A stretch of 20,350 bases of DNA from JBBDYH01 sp040901795 (GTDB taxonomy: Bacteria; Planctomycetota; Planctomycetia; Pirellulales; JALHPA01), in the NCBI GenBank assembly GCA_040901795.1, contig JBBDYH010000106.1, positions 1-20,350 of the forward strand, in the 5' to 3' direction. The stretch's first letter is position 1. The number at the start of each line of letters is the position of its first letter. Below the pieces are notes generated by a model. That model was given only the letters and a program-made list of their open reading frames with translations, was not told the DNA's origin and searched no databases. Position numbers and translations under genes: made by a program. Below are positions 6,933 to 14,224 of this stretch, piece by piece.

Positions 6933-6949
6933 GAACCCCGTTGGGGTTC
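6933..6949. repeat. Short intergenic palindrome upstream of the ABC exporter
   Basis: GAACCCC-GTT-GGGGTTC is a perfect 7-bp inverted repeat with a 3-base loop, in the 162-base gap between the CPBP gene (stop 7039) and the ABC gene (start 6876). It may be a REP-type element or a weak terminator for the CPBP gene about 90 bases upstream. No T-tract follows on the minus strand. Confidence 0.45.
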
Positions 6950-7038
6950 GGTGCGCGCGCCGAACTCCGCTTGAGAACCTGGTATGTCCGCGAGTGTAGC
7001 AGAATGCCATGGCCGCCCAAGCCACCGGTGAAAGGTCT

Positions 7039-7878
7039 TCAGGAGTGGAGGTTTGTGGTCGCAGGCGGGCCGATCGGCACGATGGTGGGGGTTGGCGGTT
7101 TATCGCCTGCGTAGCCAAGCCGCCGATCGAAGTAAAGAATCGCGAGGACGACGGCCAGGAGGCAGGCGACCCAGGCGTAGTAGGCGGGGACTTCGGGCAG
7201 GCGGACGCCCGCAGTGTTGAGTGACGCATGAAAGAGGAGGCTGTAAAACACGCTGCCGTGGGTATGGTTGAAGAGCCACGTGAAGAGGAACGTGAGAAGA
7301 ATCGCTGCCGCGACGAAGACCACATAGGGCGTTGAGGGGGGATTCAACCACCACAGCGGGAAGTGCCAGCCGGCGCCCAGGAGACCCAGGAAGATGCAGG
7401 CGGGCACTGGGCCGTAACGGGCCTGGAGGCGCGGCAGGGCAAAACCGCGCCAGCCCGGCTCTTCGCCCAGCGGCCCGGCCAGGAGCAGTGTGTAAACGAA
7501 GTGGGCCGGCAGCGTTGTCCACTTGTCACGGAATTGGAGGGTCGAAGCGGTTCCAGTCGTAAGGGCGTATAGTAGGATCGCAGTCAGCATCAGCGCCGGC
7601 AACAACAGCAAGCTGACCAGCGCCCAAACTGGCCGAGCGCGCCAGCGCATGAAGCGGCCGAAGAACGCGCGGAGGCCATCGCGACCGCCGATGATGGCAG
7701 TCACGACAAGCGCGGCGGCGAAGGGCCCGAACTGGCCGAGGATCGCCAGCAACTCCGGCGAGACCGGCCACGAGACCTGGCCGGACGAAACGGCGAACGC
7801 CGACCACCAGCAGAGCCAGGCCCAGGCGTAGGCCAAGGCAAAAAAGCTGGCCAGCGGGAAATGATGCAAGGGATGCAT
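7039..7878 (-). CDS. CPBP-family intramembrane metalloprotease (CAAX protease-like)
   Basis: A 279-residue polytopic membrane protein with about seven hydrophobic segments. It has the three CPBP (ABI/Rce1-like) motifs: EEPGWRG, with E139/E140 and R144; a WHFPLWW segment with H172; and HASLN, with H217 and N221. These residues form the glutamate-histidine active site in Rce1-type proteases. Bacterial relatives act in prenyl-protein-like processing, peptide maturation or bacteriocin self-immunity, and the substrate here is unknown. The ATG at 7878 has no evident Shine-Dalgarno. It lies just upstream of and co-directional with the ABC exporter (162 bases apart), which could reflect a protease plus exporter pair. 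The intervening palindrome argues against tight coupling. The 78 bases upstream (7879-7956) show nothing notable. Confidence 0.88.
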   Translation of the reverse strand: MHPLHHFPLASFFALAYAWAWLCWWSAFAVSSGQVSWPVSPELLAILGQFGPFAAALVVTAIIGGRDGLRAFFGRFMRWRARPVWALVSLLLLPALMLTAILLYALTTGTASTLQFRDKWTTLPAHFVYTLLLAGPLGEEPGWRGFALPRLQARYGPVPACIFLGLLGAGWHFPLWWLNPPSTPYVVFVAAAILLTFLFTWLFNHTHGSVFYSLLFHASLNTAGVRLPEVPAYYAWVACLLAVVLAILYFDRRLGYAGDKPPTPTIVPIGPPATTNLHS

Positions 7879-7956
7879 GTGTGGCCGCGATCACGTCAAT
7901 ATCGACAGGCGGCGTACATCAATCGAGACGATCGTCGCGTCACGTTTGGATCAGCT

Positions 7957-9087
7957 TCAAGAACTCCCCGCTGCTTGAATCGTGCTGTATTTTGTCGCGG
8001 CGGCGCTCTCGTAGAGCCTGCCAAAACGGTTTTGCAGGAACTGGTCAAAGTCGACATCTTCTTGCCGTACGAAACCCTCTTTCGCCAGACCGCTGTTAAC
8101 GTGCAAGTCGAGCACCGCACACAGTGCACTGGCCGTAGTGAGCTGGATCGCGCTGGCGTGTTCGCCCTCCGCTTCCGCATGATAAATCTTACGGGCGTCG
8201 CTCCGCTGAACCAACTCGCCCTCACGATAACCAGTCACGGTGCAGAACGTGACGACGACGTCCTGGAACGTGATCGGCACGGCGCTTTCCAGGAGGTCTT
8301 TGAGCAGCTCGCGCCGCTGGGACAGTCGCAGCTCGTCGACCAAGAGGTGCATGTAATCGCGATGGCCCAGATAGCGCACCGTCTTGTAGTTCAGCTCGCG
8401 GACCTGCCCGGCGAGGGTCTCCGCCAGCGTACCCAATCCGCCGCTGGTGTTGAAGGCTTCGTAACGCAGGCCGTCGAGGGAGAAATGCTCGAGCCCCTCC
8501 AGCGGCAACACAGCGATGCGCTCGCCGTTGTGAATCGCATCGCAGGGATTGCAGTACTCGTTGATCAACCCATCGGTCGACCAGGTGAGATTGTATTTGA
8601 GTGATCCGGTCGGAAACTGCGGCAGGGCGCCCACCCGCATGTGAACGGTCTCGACCCGCTCGAAGTGTCGGGTGAGGTGGTAAGCAACAATGGAAATGAA
8701 ACCCGGCGCAAGCCCACATTGGGGCATGAAGATCTGTCCGGGCCTGGCCCGCGTGGCGATCTTCCTTACGCGGCGCGTCGTCTCGATGTCCTCGGTGAGG
8801 TCGAAGTAGTTGACGCCCGCAGCCAACGCCGCTTCGGCCACGACCGCGTTGTGGTGAAAGCTGAGCGCCGAGAGGACCGTGTCGCGGCCCTGCATCGCCC
8901 GCTCAAGTGCGGAACTGTCGCGCGCATCGAGTTCGAGCGTGGCCACGCCAGTGCGCGATGCAATCCGCTCGAGTGACGGGGCGTGCAAATCGCCCACGAC
9001 AACGTCGTAATCGCCCGTGTCAGCTAATAACCGCGCAATCATGCGGCCGATTTTTCCGGCTCCGAGGAGCAGTACGCGATGCTTCAC
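7957..9087 (-). CDS. Saccharopine dehydrogenase family protein (possibly lysine 6-dehydrogenase)
   Basis: A 376-residue NAD(P)-dependent oxidoreductase. Residues 4-30 hold a Rossmann dinucleotide motif (LLLGAGKIGRMIARLLADTG, GxGxxG), followed by the acidic VVVGDLHAPS strand end. The family segment FDLTEDIETTRR follows near residue 95, then MPQCGLAPGFISIVAYHL, SLKYNLTWSTDGLINEYCNP and FNTSGGLGTLAETLAGQV. These are typical of bacterial saccharopine dehydrogenase-like proteins annotated as L-lysine dehydrogenase. The start is GTG at 9087, with GGAG 8 bases upstream; no ATG begins the conserved domain. Upstream in-frame sequence (to 9351) overlaps the neighbouring gene and is rejected. It is divergent from the 461-residue protein at 9197. 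Possible role: first step of lysine oxidation. The family is sure and the substrate is not. Confidence 0.85.
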   Translation of the reverse strand: MKHRVLLLGAGKIGRMIARLLADTGDYDVVVGDLHAPSLERIASRTGVATLELDARDSSALERAMQGRDTVLSALSFHHNAVVAEAALAAGVNYFDLTEDIETTRRVRKIATRARPGQIFMPQCGLAPGFISIVAYHLTRHFERVETVHMRVGALPQFPTGSLKYNLTWSTDGLINEYCNPCDAIHNGERIAVLPLEGLEHFSLDGLRYEAFNTSGGLGTLAETLAGQVRELNYKTVRYLGHRDYMHLLVDELRLSQRRELLKDLLESAVPITFQDVVVTFCTVTGYREGELVQRSDARKIYHAEAEGEHASAIQLTTASALCAVLDLHVNSGLAKEGFVRQEDVDFDQFLQNRFGRLYESAAATKYSTIQAAGSS

Positions 9088-9196
9088 GGTGATTTCTCCA
9101 GCCGAGGCTAGAGCCAACGGTAGAATATAAGTAGACGAATTCCGGGCCTGACGTGTCCTTGGTTTATTTACGGCCCTGTATAACAGGATACCTTTG
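9088..9196. promoter_or_regulatory. Shared divergent promoter region
   Basis: This 109-base gap separates two divergent genes and is more AT-rich than its surroundings. Forward, TATAAC at about 9178-9183 sits just before AGGA and the ATG at 9197. Reverse, a TACTTATATT stretch around 9123-9132 could be a -10 for the dehydrogenase gene. No clear -35 partners at good spacing are visible on either side. Confidence 0.3.
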
Positions 9197-10582
9197 ATGA
9201 CGACTCTCACAACGCCGCCGGCCGAGCCGTCATTTGACTGGCGCCCCCAGCCGCAAGCGGGGGCGCTGGTAAATCGGTTGCTATCGGAATACATCGCACA
9301 ACATGCGCGACTCGCCAATCTGGGCACGCAGATGCTCTTGCAAACGGGCACGCGGCTGGTCGATTGGCTGGATCACCTGGTCGTTCCACCGAGCGATGCG
9401 TTTGCGCACGAGGCGGCGAGCGCCGGATACGCGATTGATCGTGATCGCGAGGCGACCGTCTGGCGGCACGCGGGTGGAATGTTTCCGCCACTCGTGACGG
9501 CCGAATCGCCAATGCACGGCAATCTGGTTGCCGGCGTAGCCATCAAAGTCGAGGATGTCGATTTCTTTTTGCAAGCGCACGGTCTGACTGGCAAGGTGGC
9601 CACGCTCGGCATACTGAAAGGGCCGTTGCGCTCTGCCCTGGTCGAGGCATCCAACGATGTCGGGTTTTGGATCGTCGAGCGGCACGGCTTCGACGATTTC
9701 GCTCCGCCCACAGTGACCGCCCAACAGATCACAGCCGCTCAAGAATACTTTCAGCGATTTACGACTCGCAAGCGCAAGTTCAACGAACCGGCTGACGGAT
9801 TCGCGCATGCTCGGCAGCTTATACGGGAAGCTCAGGACGATATTGGCCTCCATTGGGCGACGGATCGTTTTTCTGCCGCCGAGCGGGCGTACTGGCAGGG
9901 CCGCAATCGCGCGGCGCAGGCTCAATACGCGCGTCAGCAGCGGTTGGGTTTGGGCTGGGCCAATCACGATCATCACACGTACCGTTCCAGCCGACAATGC
10001 TTTGGCGACTTGATCGCGACGTTGGAGCTGATGGGCTTTGAGTGCCGCGAGCGGTTCTACGCCGGCCGCGAGGCGGGCTGGGGGGCGCAGGTGCTCGAGC
10101 AGCACCGCTGTGGACTATGCGTGTTCGCCGACGTCGACCTCTCGCCCGACGAGGTTGCGCAAGATTTCGCCCACCAGCCACTTGCCGAGCGCGATCAACT
10201 CGGCACCGTCGGCCTCTGGTGCGCCTTGCACGGAGAGGCGTTCCTGGAAGCCGGAATGCACCATCTCGAGGCGCAATTCAGTTTCGAAGCGGCGCGCGAG
10301 CAGCTCCAGCAAGCGGGCATCGAATCGATGAAGCCGTTTACGGACTTGCCGTTCTTGCGGCAGGCGTTCACCGCGGGCGAGATGTGGCCCGTCGAGCCCA
10401 CCCGCATCGACCGACTCCTGTCAGCCGGCAAGATCACTGCCGAGCAAGCCGACAAGTTCCGCCGCGACGGCGCACTCGGCTCGCATCTGGAAGTGCTCCA
10501 GCGCGACGATGGGTACAAAGGCTTCAACCAAACCGGCATCAGCGACATCATCAGCCGGACGGATCCGCGCCGCGGCGCGTGA
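9197..10582 (+). CDS. Conserved 461-residue protein, possible HglS/YdcJ (DUF1338)-like or VOC-fold metalloenzyme
   Basis: The start is the ATG at 9197, with AGGA 8 bases upstream; a TTG directly before it is ignored. I do not firmly recognise this family. The C-terminal half has a run that looks like a VOC-type metal site: NHDHHTYRSS (257-266), GAQVLE ending in E301, and GMHHLEAQF (353-361), with the highly patterned FECRERFYAGREAGWGAQ between. The length matches 2-oxoadipate dioxygenase/decarboxylase (HglS/YdcJ, about 450-465 residues). The positions of an NH.T.R-like motif and a final F.QTGISDI segment are reminiscent of it, but the canonical RHGAIR motif is absent. It is divergent from a saccharopine-dehydrogenase-family gene, which would fit a lysine-degradation role. 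Its stop is 2 bases from that of the convergent VOC gene. Gene call sure, function speculative. Confidence 0.6.
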   Translation: MTTLTTPPAEPSFDWRPQPQAGALVNRLLSEYIAQHARLANLGTQMLLQTGTRLVDWLDHLVVPPSDAFAHEAASAGYAIDRDREATVWRHAGGMFPPLVTAESPMHGNLVAGVAIKVEDVDFFLQAHGLTGKVATLGILKGPLRSALVEASNDVGFWIVERHGFDDFAPPTVTAQQITAAQEYFQRFTTRKRKFNEPADGFAHARQLIREAQDDIGLHWATDRFSAAERAYWQGRNRAAQAQYARQQRLGLGWANHDHHTYRSSRQCFGDLIATLELMGFECRERFYAGREAGWGAQVLEQHRCGLCVFADVDLSPDEVAQDFAHQPLAERDQLGTVGLWCALHGEAFLEAGMHHLEAQFSFEAAREQLQQAGIESMKPFTDLPFLRQAFTAGEMWPVEPTRIDRLLSAGKITAEQADKFRRDGALGSHLEVLQRDDGYKGFNQTGISDIISRTDPRRGA

Positions 10583-10584
10583 CC

Positions 10585-11076
10585 CTAACCAGCGTGGGCC
10601 CGCTTTAGCTCAGCGATGTCGAGCTTCTTCATGCGCAGCATCGCCTGCATCGCCCGACCAGATTTCTCAGGATTGGCGTCTGTGAAGAGGTCGGACAGGA
10701 TAGTTGGGACGATTTGCCAGGATATGCCAAATCGATCTTTAAGCCAACCGCACTGGACTTCTTCGCCCCCCTGGGACAGCCTGGTCCAGAAATAGTCGAG
10801 CTCTTCCTGAGTATCGCAATGCACCTGGAACGAGATCGCCTCGTTGAACTTGAAATAAGGACCTCCATTCAGCGCCGTGAACGATTGACCGGCGATCTCG
10901 AAAGCGACCGTCATCACCGATCCCGCCGGCTGGCCATGAACCTCGTGACCCTCGTCGGTGTAATGGCTGGTTCTGACGATCTTCGAGTCTTTGAAGATCG
11001 ACGTGTAAAACGCCGCGGCCGGCTCCGCCTGGCCATCGAACCACAAACAGGGTGCGATCTTGCTGACGACTTGCAT
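10585..11076 (-). CDS. PhnB-like VOC family protein
   Basis: A 163-residue protein of the PhnB-type vicinal oxygen chelate superfamily, often annotated 3-demethylubiquinone-9 3-methyltransferase-like. Family segments: KIAPCLWFDGQAEPAAAFYTSIF (residues 7-28), SVMTVAFEIAGQSFTALNGGP, and the C-terminal DRFGISWQIVPTIL followed by RAMQAMLRMKKLDIAELKRA. Such proteins form dimers with a cupped active site, but this branch has no agreed reaction. Start 11076 is chosen because AAAGGAGG lies 5-7 bases upstream; an upstream in-frame codon at 11127 lacks this. It converges with the preceding gene (2 bases between stops). The 248 bases upstream, toward the sulfatase, contain the long palindrome at 11143-11243. 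Confidence 0.88.
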   Translation of the reverse strand: MQVVSKIAPCLWFDGQAEPAAAFYTSIFKDSKIVRTSHYTDEGHEVHGQPAGSVMTVAFEIAGQSFTALNGGPYFKFNEAISFQVHCDTQEELDYFWTRLSQGGEEVQCGWLKDRFGISWQIVPTILSDLFTDANPEKSGRAMQAMLRMKKLDIAELKRAHAG

Positions 11077-11142
11077 GGTTTCCTCCTTTGGTACAGGGCG
11101 CTTGACCACGCACCGGCGTGGAGCCACGATTAGAGCGAACTA

Positions 11143-11243
11143 AGAACCGCTAACAATAGTAACCCGACGCGTAAGCGAGGCCGAATCTGCCGGTTCCTCG
11201 CTCACGCTTCGGGTTACTGTGTGCCGGTTGTGTTAGCGGTTCT
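11143..11243. repeat. Nested ~100-bp palindromic element (REP/MITE-like)
   Basis: The outer arms AGAACCGCTAACA (11143-11155) and TGTTAGCGGTTCT (11231-11243) are perfect reverse complements over 13 bases. The inner arms 11158-11180 and 11196-11218 match at 21 of 23 positions (core GTAACCCG.CGTAAGCGAGG), around a 15-base loop. The arms are offset by a 2-base versus 12-base bulge, so the fold is one long interrupted hairpin. It stands alone between divergent promoters of the VOC and sulfatase genes, with no transposase. As I recall, GTAACCCGAAGCGTGAGCGAGG-type repeats are dispersed in planctomycete genomes. Confidence 0.75.
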
Positions 11244-11333
11244 ACGTGGTCGCGCGAAACTCACCGAGCACGAGCGGCACTGCCGGCGACCCAGAACTCT
11301 GCATGGAACATTGCACGATTTTAGGTGCAGAAT

Positions 11334-12935
11334 ATGCGTCTAGCGCGGATTGTCGTATTCCTGGTTACCGTGGTCGCAGGCAGCCGGTTGTCGGCGGCAG
11401 AGAGCGCACCTCGCCGTCCAAACGTCGTTTTCTTTCTAGTCGACGATTTGGGCTGGCGCGACCTGGGGTGCTATGGCAGCGCGTTCTATGAGACACCGCG
11501 GATCGATCAGTTTGCACGGGAGAGTATGCGGTTTACCCAGGCCTATGCTGCGTGTCATGTCTGCTCGCCAACGCGCGCCAGCATCATGACGGGAAAGTAT
11601 CCCGCTCGGCTGCACCTGACGGATTGGCTTCCCGGCCGCCGGGATTTTGCTTTTCAGATGCTGAAGAATGCACCCATTCACCAGCACCTACCGCTGGAAG
11701 AAGAAACTCTCGGCGAAGTTCTCAAAAAACACGGCTATCGGACGGCGCACATCGGCAAGTGGCATCTGGGCGAAGAACCATTTGGCCCGCGGGCACAAGG
11801 GTTCGACGTGCAGATTCCCCGCTGGAATAAGGGTTGGCCCAAGGCCGGCTATCATGCTCCCTTCCAGATGGAGGGGCTGGCGGATACCCCCGGCGACTAC
11901 CTGACCGACCGGCTGACGGACGAGGCGGTGCGTTTCATCGACGAGAACCAGAATCAGCCGTTCTTCTTATATCTGTCACACTTTGCTGTTCACGATCCAA
12001 TCGAGGGCCGTGCAGACCTGGCTAAGAAGTACGAAGCCAAACTGCAACAAAAACGCGTCACTGCCGCGCGGCAGTTTCTGCTGGAGCACAATCCCGATGC
12101 CGGAGACAATCCTTCGCCAGCCGCGCTCAGTGCGTTGCTCGACAAGGAAAGTTACCGTGACTTTCGACCGCTGCCTAATCGGATGGTCAAAGTGAAACAA
12201 GTTCAGGACAACGTTCAGTTCGCCGCCATGGTCGAAAGCATCGACGAGAGCTTGGGGCGAATTCTCCTGCGACTCAAGCAGCTTGGCTTGGAGCGGCAAA
12301 CGATCGTCATCTTTACCTCGGACAATGGCGGCATGTCGGCGGCCAACTTCGGCAACCCCAAACGAGTCATCCCGCCGGCAAAGCTCCACGCGGCCTATTC
12401 CACGTCAAATCTGCCGCTGCGAGGCGGAAAGGGTTGGTTGTACGAAGGCGGGATCCGTGTGCCGCTGCTGGTGGAATGGCCCGGAAAGGGGCGCGCCGGT
12501 GTCTGTGACGTCCCCGTGATCAGTACCGATTTTTTCCCCTCAATTCTCGAAATGGCAGGCGTTTCCGCACAACAGCTCAAATTCGATGGAGTCAGCTTCG
12601 CTCCTCTGCTCGGTGGCGCGCAGCAGCTTGCGCGGGAAGCGATTTACTGGCACTTCCCCCATTACAGTAATCATGGAATGCAGAGTCCGGGCGGCGCCAT
12701 TCGACGCGGTGATTGGAAGCTGCTCGAATACTTCGAGAATGGGACGGTTCAACTCTTCAATCTTCGCCGCGACCCGGGCGAGCAACACAACCTTGCCGAC
12801 GCCGAACCGGAACGAGTGGCTGCGATGAAATCGATGCTGCGCGCGTGGCGACAGAGCGTCAATGCGCGAATGATGGAGCCCAACCCCGCCTATTCGGGTG
12901 CTGCCGGCAGTTCACAAACAAATGGAACTCGCTAA
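11334..12935 (+). CDS. Secreted arylsulfatase (Cys-type sulfatase)
   Basis: A 533-residue exported sulfatase. Residues 1-22 are a signal peptide (MRLARIVVFLVTVVAGS, then LSAA). The catalytic core carries RPNVVFFLVDDLGWRDLGC with metal ligands D37/D38, and CSPTRAS with Cys77, the residue converted to formylglycine. It also has GKWHLG (K142, H144), H220 in HFAVHDP, and TSDNGG with D330/N331. It would hydrolyse sulfate esters, probably on algal or host glycans, outside the cytoplasm after activation by a formylglycine-generating enzyme not in this window. Start 11334 is preferred over the GTG at 11325 because TTAGGTG sits 6 bases upstream. About 45 extra residues (roughly 230-290) lie between HDPIEG and the AAMVESIDE helix, longer than I expect for the family. 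The 53 bases to the next stop hold nothing obvious. Confidence 0.92.
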   Translation: MRLARIVVFLVTVVAGSRLSAAESAPRRPNVVFFLVDDLGWRDLGCYGSAFYETPRIDQFARESMRFTQAYAACHVCSPTRASIMTGKYPARLHLTDWLPGRRDFAFQMLKNAPIHQHLPLEEETLGEVLKKHGYRTAHIGKWHLGEEPFGPRAQGFDVQIPRWNKGWPKAGYHAPFQMEGLADTPGDYLTDRLTDEAVRFIDENQNQPFFLYLSHFAVHDPIEGRADLAKKYEAKLQQKRVTAARQFLLEHNPDAGDNPSPAALSALLDKESYRDFRPLPNRMVKVKQVQDNVQFAAMVESIDESLGRILLRLKQLGLERQTIVIFTSDNGGMSAANFGNPKRVIPPAKLHAAYSTSNLPLRGGKGWLYEGGIRVPLLVEWPGKGRAGVCDVPVISTDFFPSILEMAGVSAQQLKFDGVSFAPLLGGAQQLAREAIYWHFPHYSNHGMQSPGGAIRRGDWKLLEYFENGTVQLFNLRRDPGEQHNLADAEPERVAAMKSMLRAWRQSVNARMMEPNPAYSGAAGSSQTNGTR

Positions 12936-12988
12936 CGCGCCAGTTCGGGGCGGCCGCCGTATGGTCGTTCCTGTTTTTAGTTAACGCT

Positions 12989-13513
12989 TCAGGGATTGCT
13001 CGCCTCAATCCGCGCGCTCTGCAGGGCGCTGATCAACTCTTCGCTCTTGAGCTTGCCTTTGGCGTCAAACTGCACGCCAATCAAACGGTGTTGCGGATAA
13101 ACGACCACTTGCTTGACGCCTGCCAGCTTGCCGAGCGTCGCCTTGGCCTCGTTCGCGATCGCCTGGTCATTCGCCGCCGGCACCTTGAGTGCAAGCCAGC
13201 CACCATACCGCATGCTGCCCCCCATCATGTGTGACGTGGATGCAATGCGCTGTGCCAGCGTCTGTGCCGGAAGGACCATTTCATCGAACTCGACTTGGGC
13301 ACTCTTGGTCTTCCAATCGACTTTGACCGAGCGAACTCCTTGAATACGCGCCAACGACAACTCGACGGTCTTTGTACAAGGTGGACAGTGCAGGCCGGTG
13401 ACGAGGTAAGTCGCCTTCGTCGTTGAGCTGCCCTTGTTGTCGGCCGGGTCAGCCCCCATCGATACGGCGGCAGCGCTGACGCTGATAACCAACAGTTCGA
13501 AGAAAAATCGCAT
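12989..13513 (-). CDS. Exported two-domain heavy-metal-associated (HMA) protein
   Basis: A 174-residue protein with a signal peptide (FFFELLVISVSAAAVSMGA, residues 3-21). Residues 33-100 are a HMA domain with the metal motif GLHCPPCTKTV (C43, C46), as in MerP and copper chaperones. Residues about 108-170 (LALKVPAANDQ... VKQVVVYPQHRLIGVQFD) have the same beta-alpha-beta-beta-alpha-beta rhythm but no CxxC, so they look like a second, metal-blind HMA-like domain. The start at 13513 has GGAG 8 bases upstream. Role inferred: binding or shuttling of a soft metal (Cu or Hg) in the periplasm. It lies downstream of and co-directional with the Pro/Ala-rich secreted protein, separated by a strong hairpin and an assembly gap, so expression from that gene's promoter may be attenuated. 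Confidence 0.85.
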   Translation of the reverse strand: MRFFFELLVISVSAAAVSMGADPADNKGSSTTKATYLVTGLHCPPCTKTVELSLARIQGVRSVKVDWKTKSAQVEFDEMVLPAQTLAQRIASTSHMMGGSMRYGGWLALKVPAANDQAIANEAKATLGKLAGVKQVVVYPQHRLIGVQFDAKGKLKSEELISALQSARIEASNP

Positions 13514-13573
13514 TACCAAAGCTCCATTTATCGAAGGAAGATTGTGCTGACGGAAAAAGCCAGGCCCCGCGGG

Positions 13574-13583
13574 NNNNNNNNNN
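13574..13583. other. Assembly gap (10 Ns)
   Basis: Ten undetermined bases between a CCCGCGGG palindrome and a perfect 13-bp hairpin. The uniform length suggests a placeholder, so the true distance is unknown. The gap lies in the leader of the HMA gene, 60 bases upstream of its start, and does not touch a coding frame I accept. Confidence 0.95.
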
Positions 13584-13612
13584 GCCCGCTCGGCAAAAAT
13601 TGCCGAGCGGGC
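13584..13612 (-). terminator. Strong hairpin, probable terminator or attenuator
   Basis: GCCCGCTCGGCAA-AAA-TTGCCGAGCGGGC is a perfect 13-bp stem with a 3-base loop, 21 bases downstream of the stop of the Pro/Ala-rich gene on the minus strand and upstream of the HMA gene. No T-tract can be seen because the assembly gap follows directly. It is likely to end, or partly end, transcription between the two genes. Confidence 0.65.
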
Positions 13613-13633
13613 CAAAGTGCGCAACCAGTTTGA

Positions 13634-14104
13634 CTAGCCGCCGTGTTTCCGCGGATCCGTCCGGGGCAGCAAGAACGACGGCGCGCCGCCGCGGGTCGTC
13701 GTCGGAGCCCTGTAGACCGGCGCAGATGGTTCGTAGCTGTAGCTACGGATCACCTGCGGAGCCGGTGCAGCCCTAGGAGCCGGCGGCGCCAGCGGGGCCG
13801 CTTGGGCTTGAGACGGTTCGGCCGAGAAGCTGCGTCGGTCGGTCGGCGCCTGAGCGATCTGAGGCACCGGTGGAGCCGCCATCGGCGCGGGCATCGATTG
13901 CACGACCTGCGGCGCCGGCGCAACTGAATAGGTTGGCGCGCTGCGATAGGCCCGCACTGACTGCATTCCGCCCGAATGGAACCCAGTCCCAAATCTGCCG
14001 GCAGCCTTAGCTCCGGCGTCCCGAAAACCCTGCGCCATCACCGTCCCCGCCGTCAAAGCAACAACGACTGCAATTGCCAGCATCAACTTCATTACGCGAA
14101 ACAT
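13634..14104 (-). CDS. Small secreted Pro/Ala-rich protein
   Basis: A 156-residue protein with a clear signal peptide (MKLMLAIAVVVALTAGTVMAQ, ending near residue 25). The mature part is low-complexity: rich in Ala, Pro, Ser and Gln, with a repeated APAPQV(V/I)(Q/R)S unit at about 62-70 and 113-121 and several SYS/YRAP motifs. There are no cysteines. It is probably an extended, disordered envelope or extracellular protein. GGAGGTGATTT directly before the ATG at 14104 is a near-perfect Shine-Dalgarno, suggesting strong expression. I cannot assign a family. The product may be a structural or adhesive protein of the planctomycete surface, which is a guess. Confidence 0.75.
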   Translation of the reverse strand: MFRVMKLMLAIAVVVALTAGTVMAQGFRDAGAKAAGRFGTGFHSGGMQSVRAYRSAPTYSVAPAPQVVQSMPAPMAAPPVPQIAQAPTDRRSFSAEPSQAQAAPLAPPAPRAAPAPQVIRSYSYEPSAPVYRAPTTTRGGAPSFLLPRTDPRKHGG

Positions 14105-14224
14105 AAATCACCTCCGCCTAAAAGGAGCAGTGGACATAAGCCGGCCCACATGGGCGCGGCAAGGAACTCAAAATCAAAAGGTGCCGTTCCCACGAAGCGT
14201 GTCGTGAAACGACCAGGTTTGTTA

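Noticed and set aside
6877..7020. 48-residue extension of the ABC exporter
   Set aside because: It translates an intergenic palindrome and Arg-rich noise; the ATG at 6876 is a better start.
9088..9351. N-terminal extension of the saccharopine-dehydrogenase gene by 88 residues
   Set aside because: It would overlap the divergent gene; the GTG at 9087 has a good Shine-Dalgarno and directly precedes the Rossmann motif.
9281..10105. 274-residue frame on minus opposite the HglS-like gene
   Set aside because: Antisense shadow; the plus frame has a Shine-Dalgarno and conserved-looking motifs.
11143..11243. Riboswitch or structured leader for the sulfatase gene
   Set aside because: The near-perfect concentric inverted repeats lie over 90 bases from the start and look like a dispersed palindrome; no riboswitch class is recognisable.
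13514..13624. Upstream extension of the HMA protein through the N-run
   Set aside because: It crosses undetermined bases and a hairpin; the ATG at 13513 has a Shine-Dalgarno and a signal peptide.
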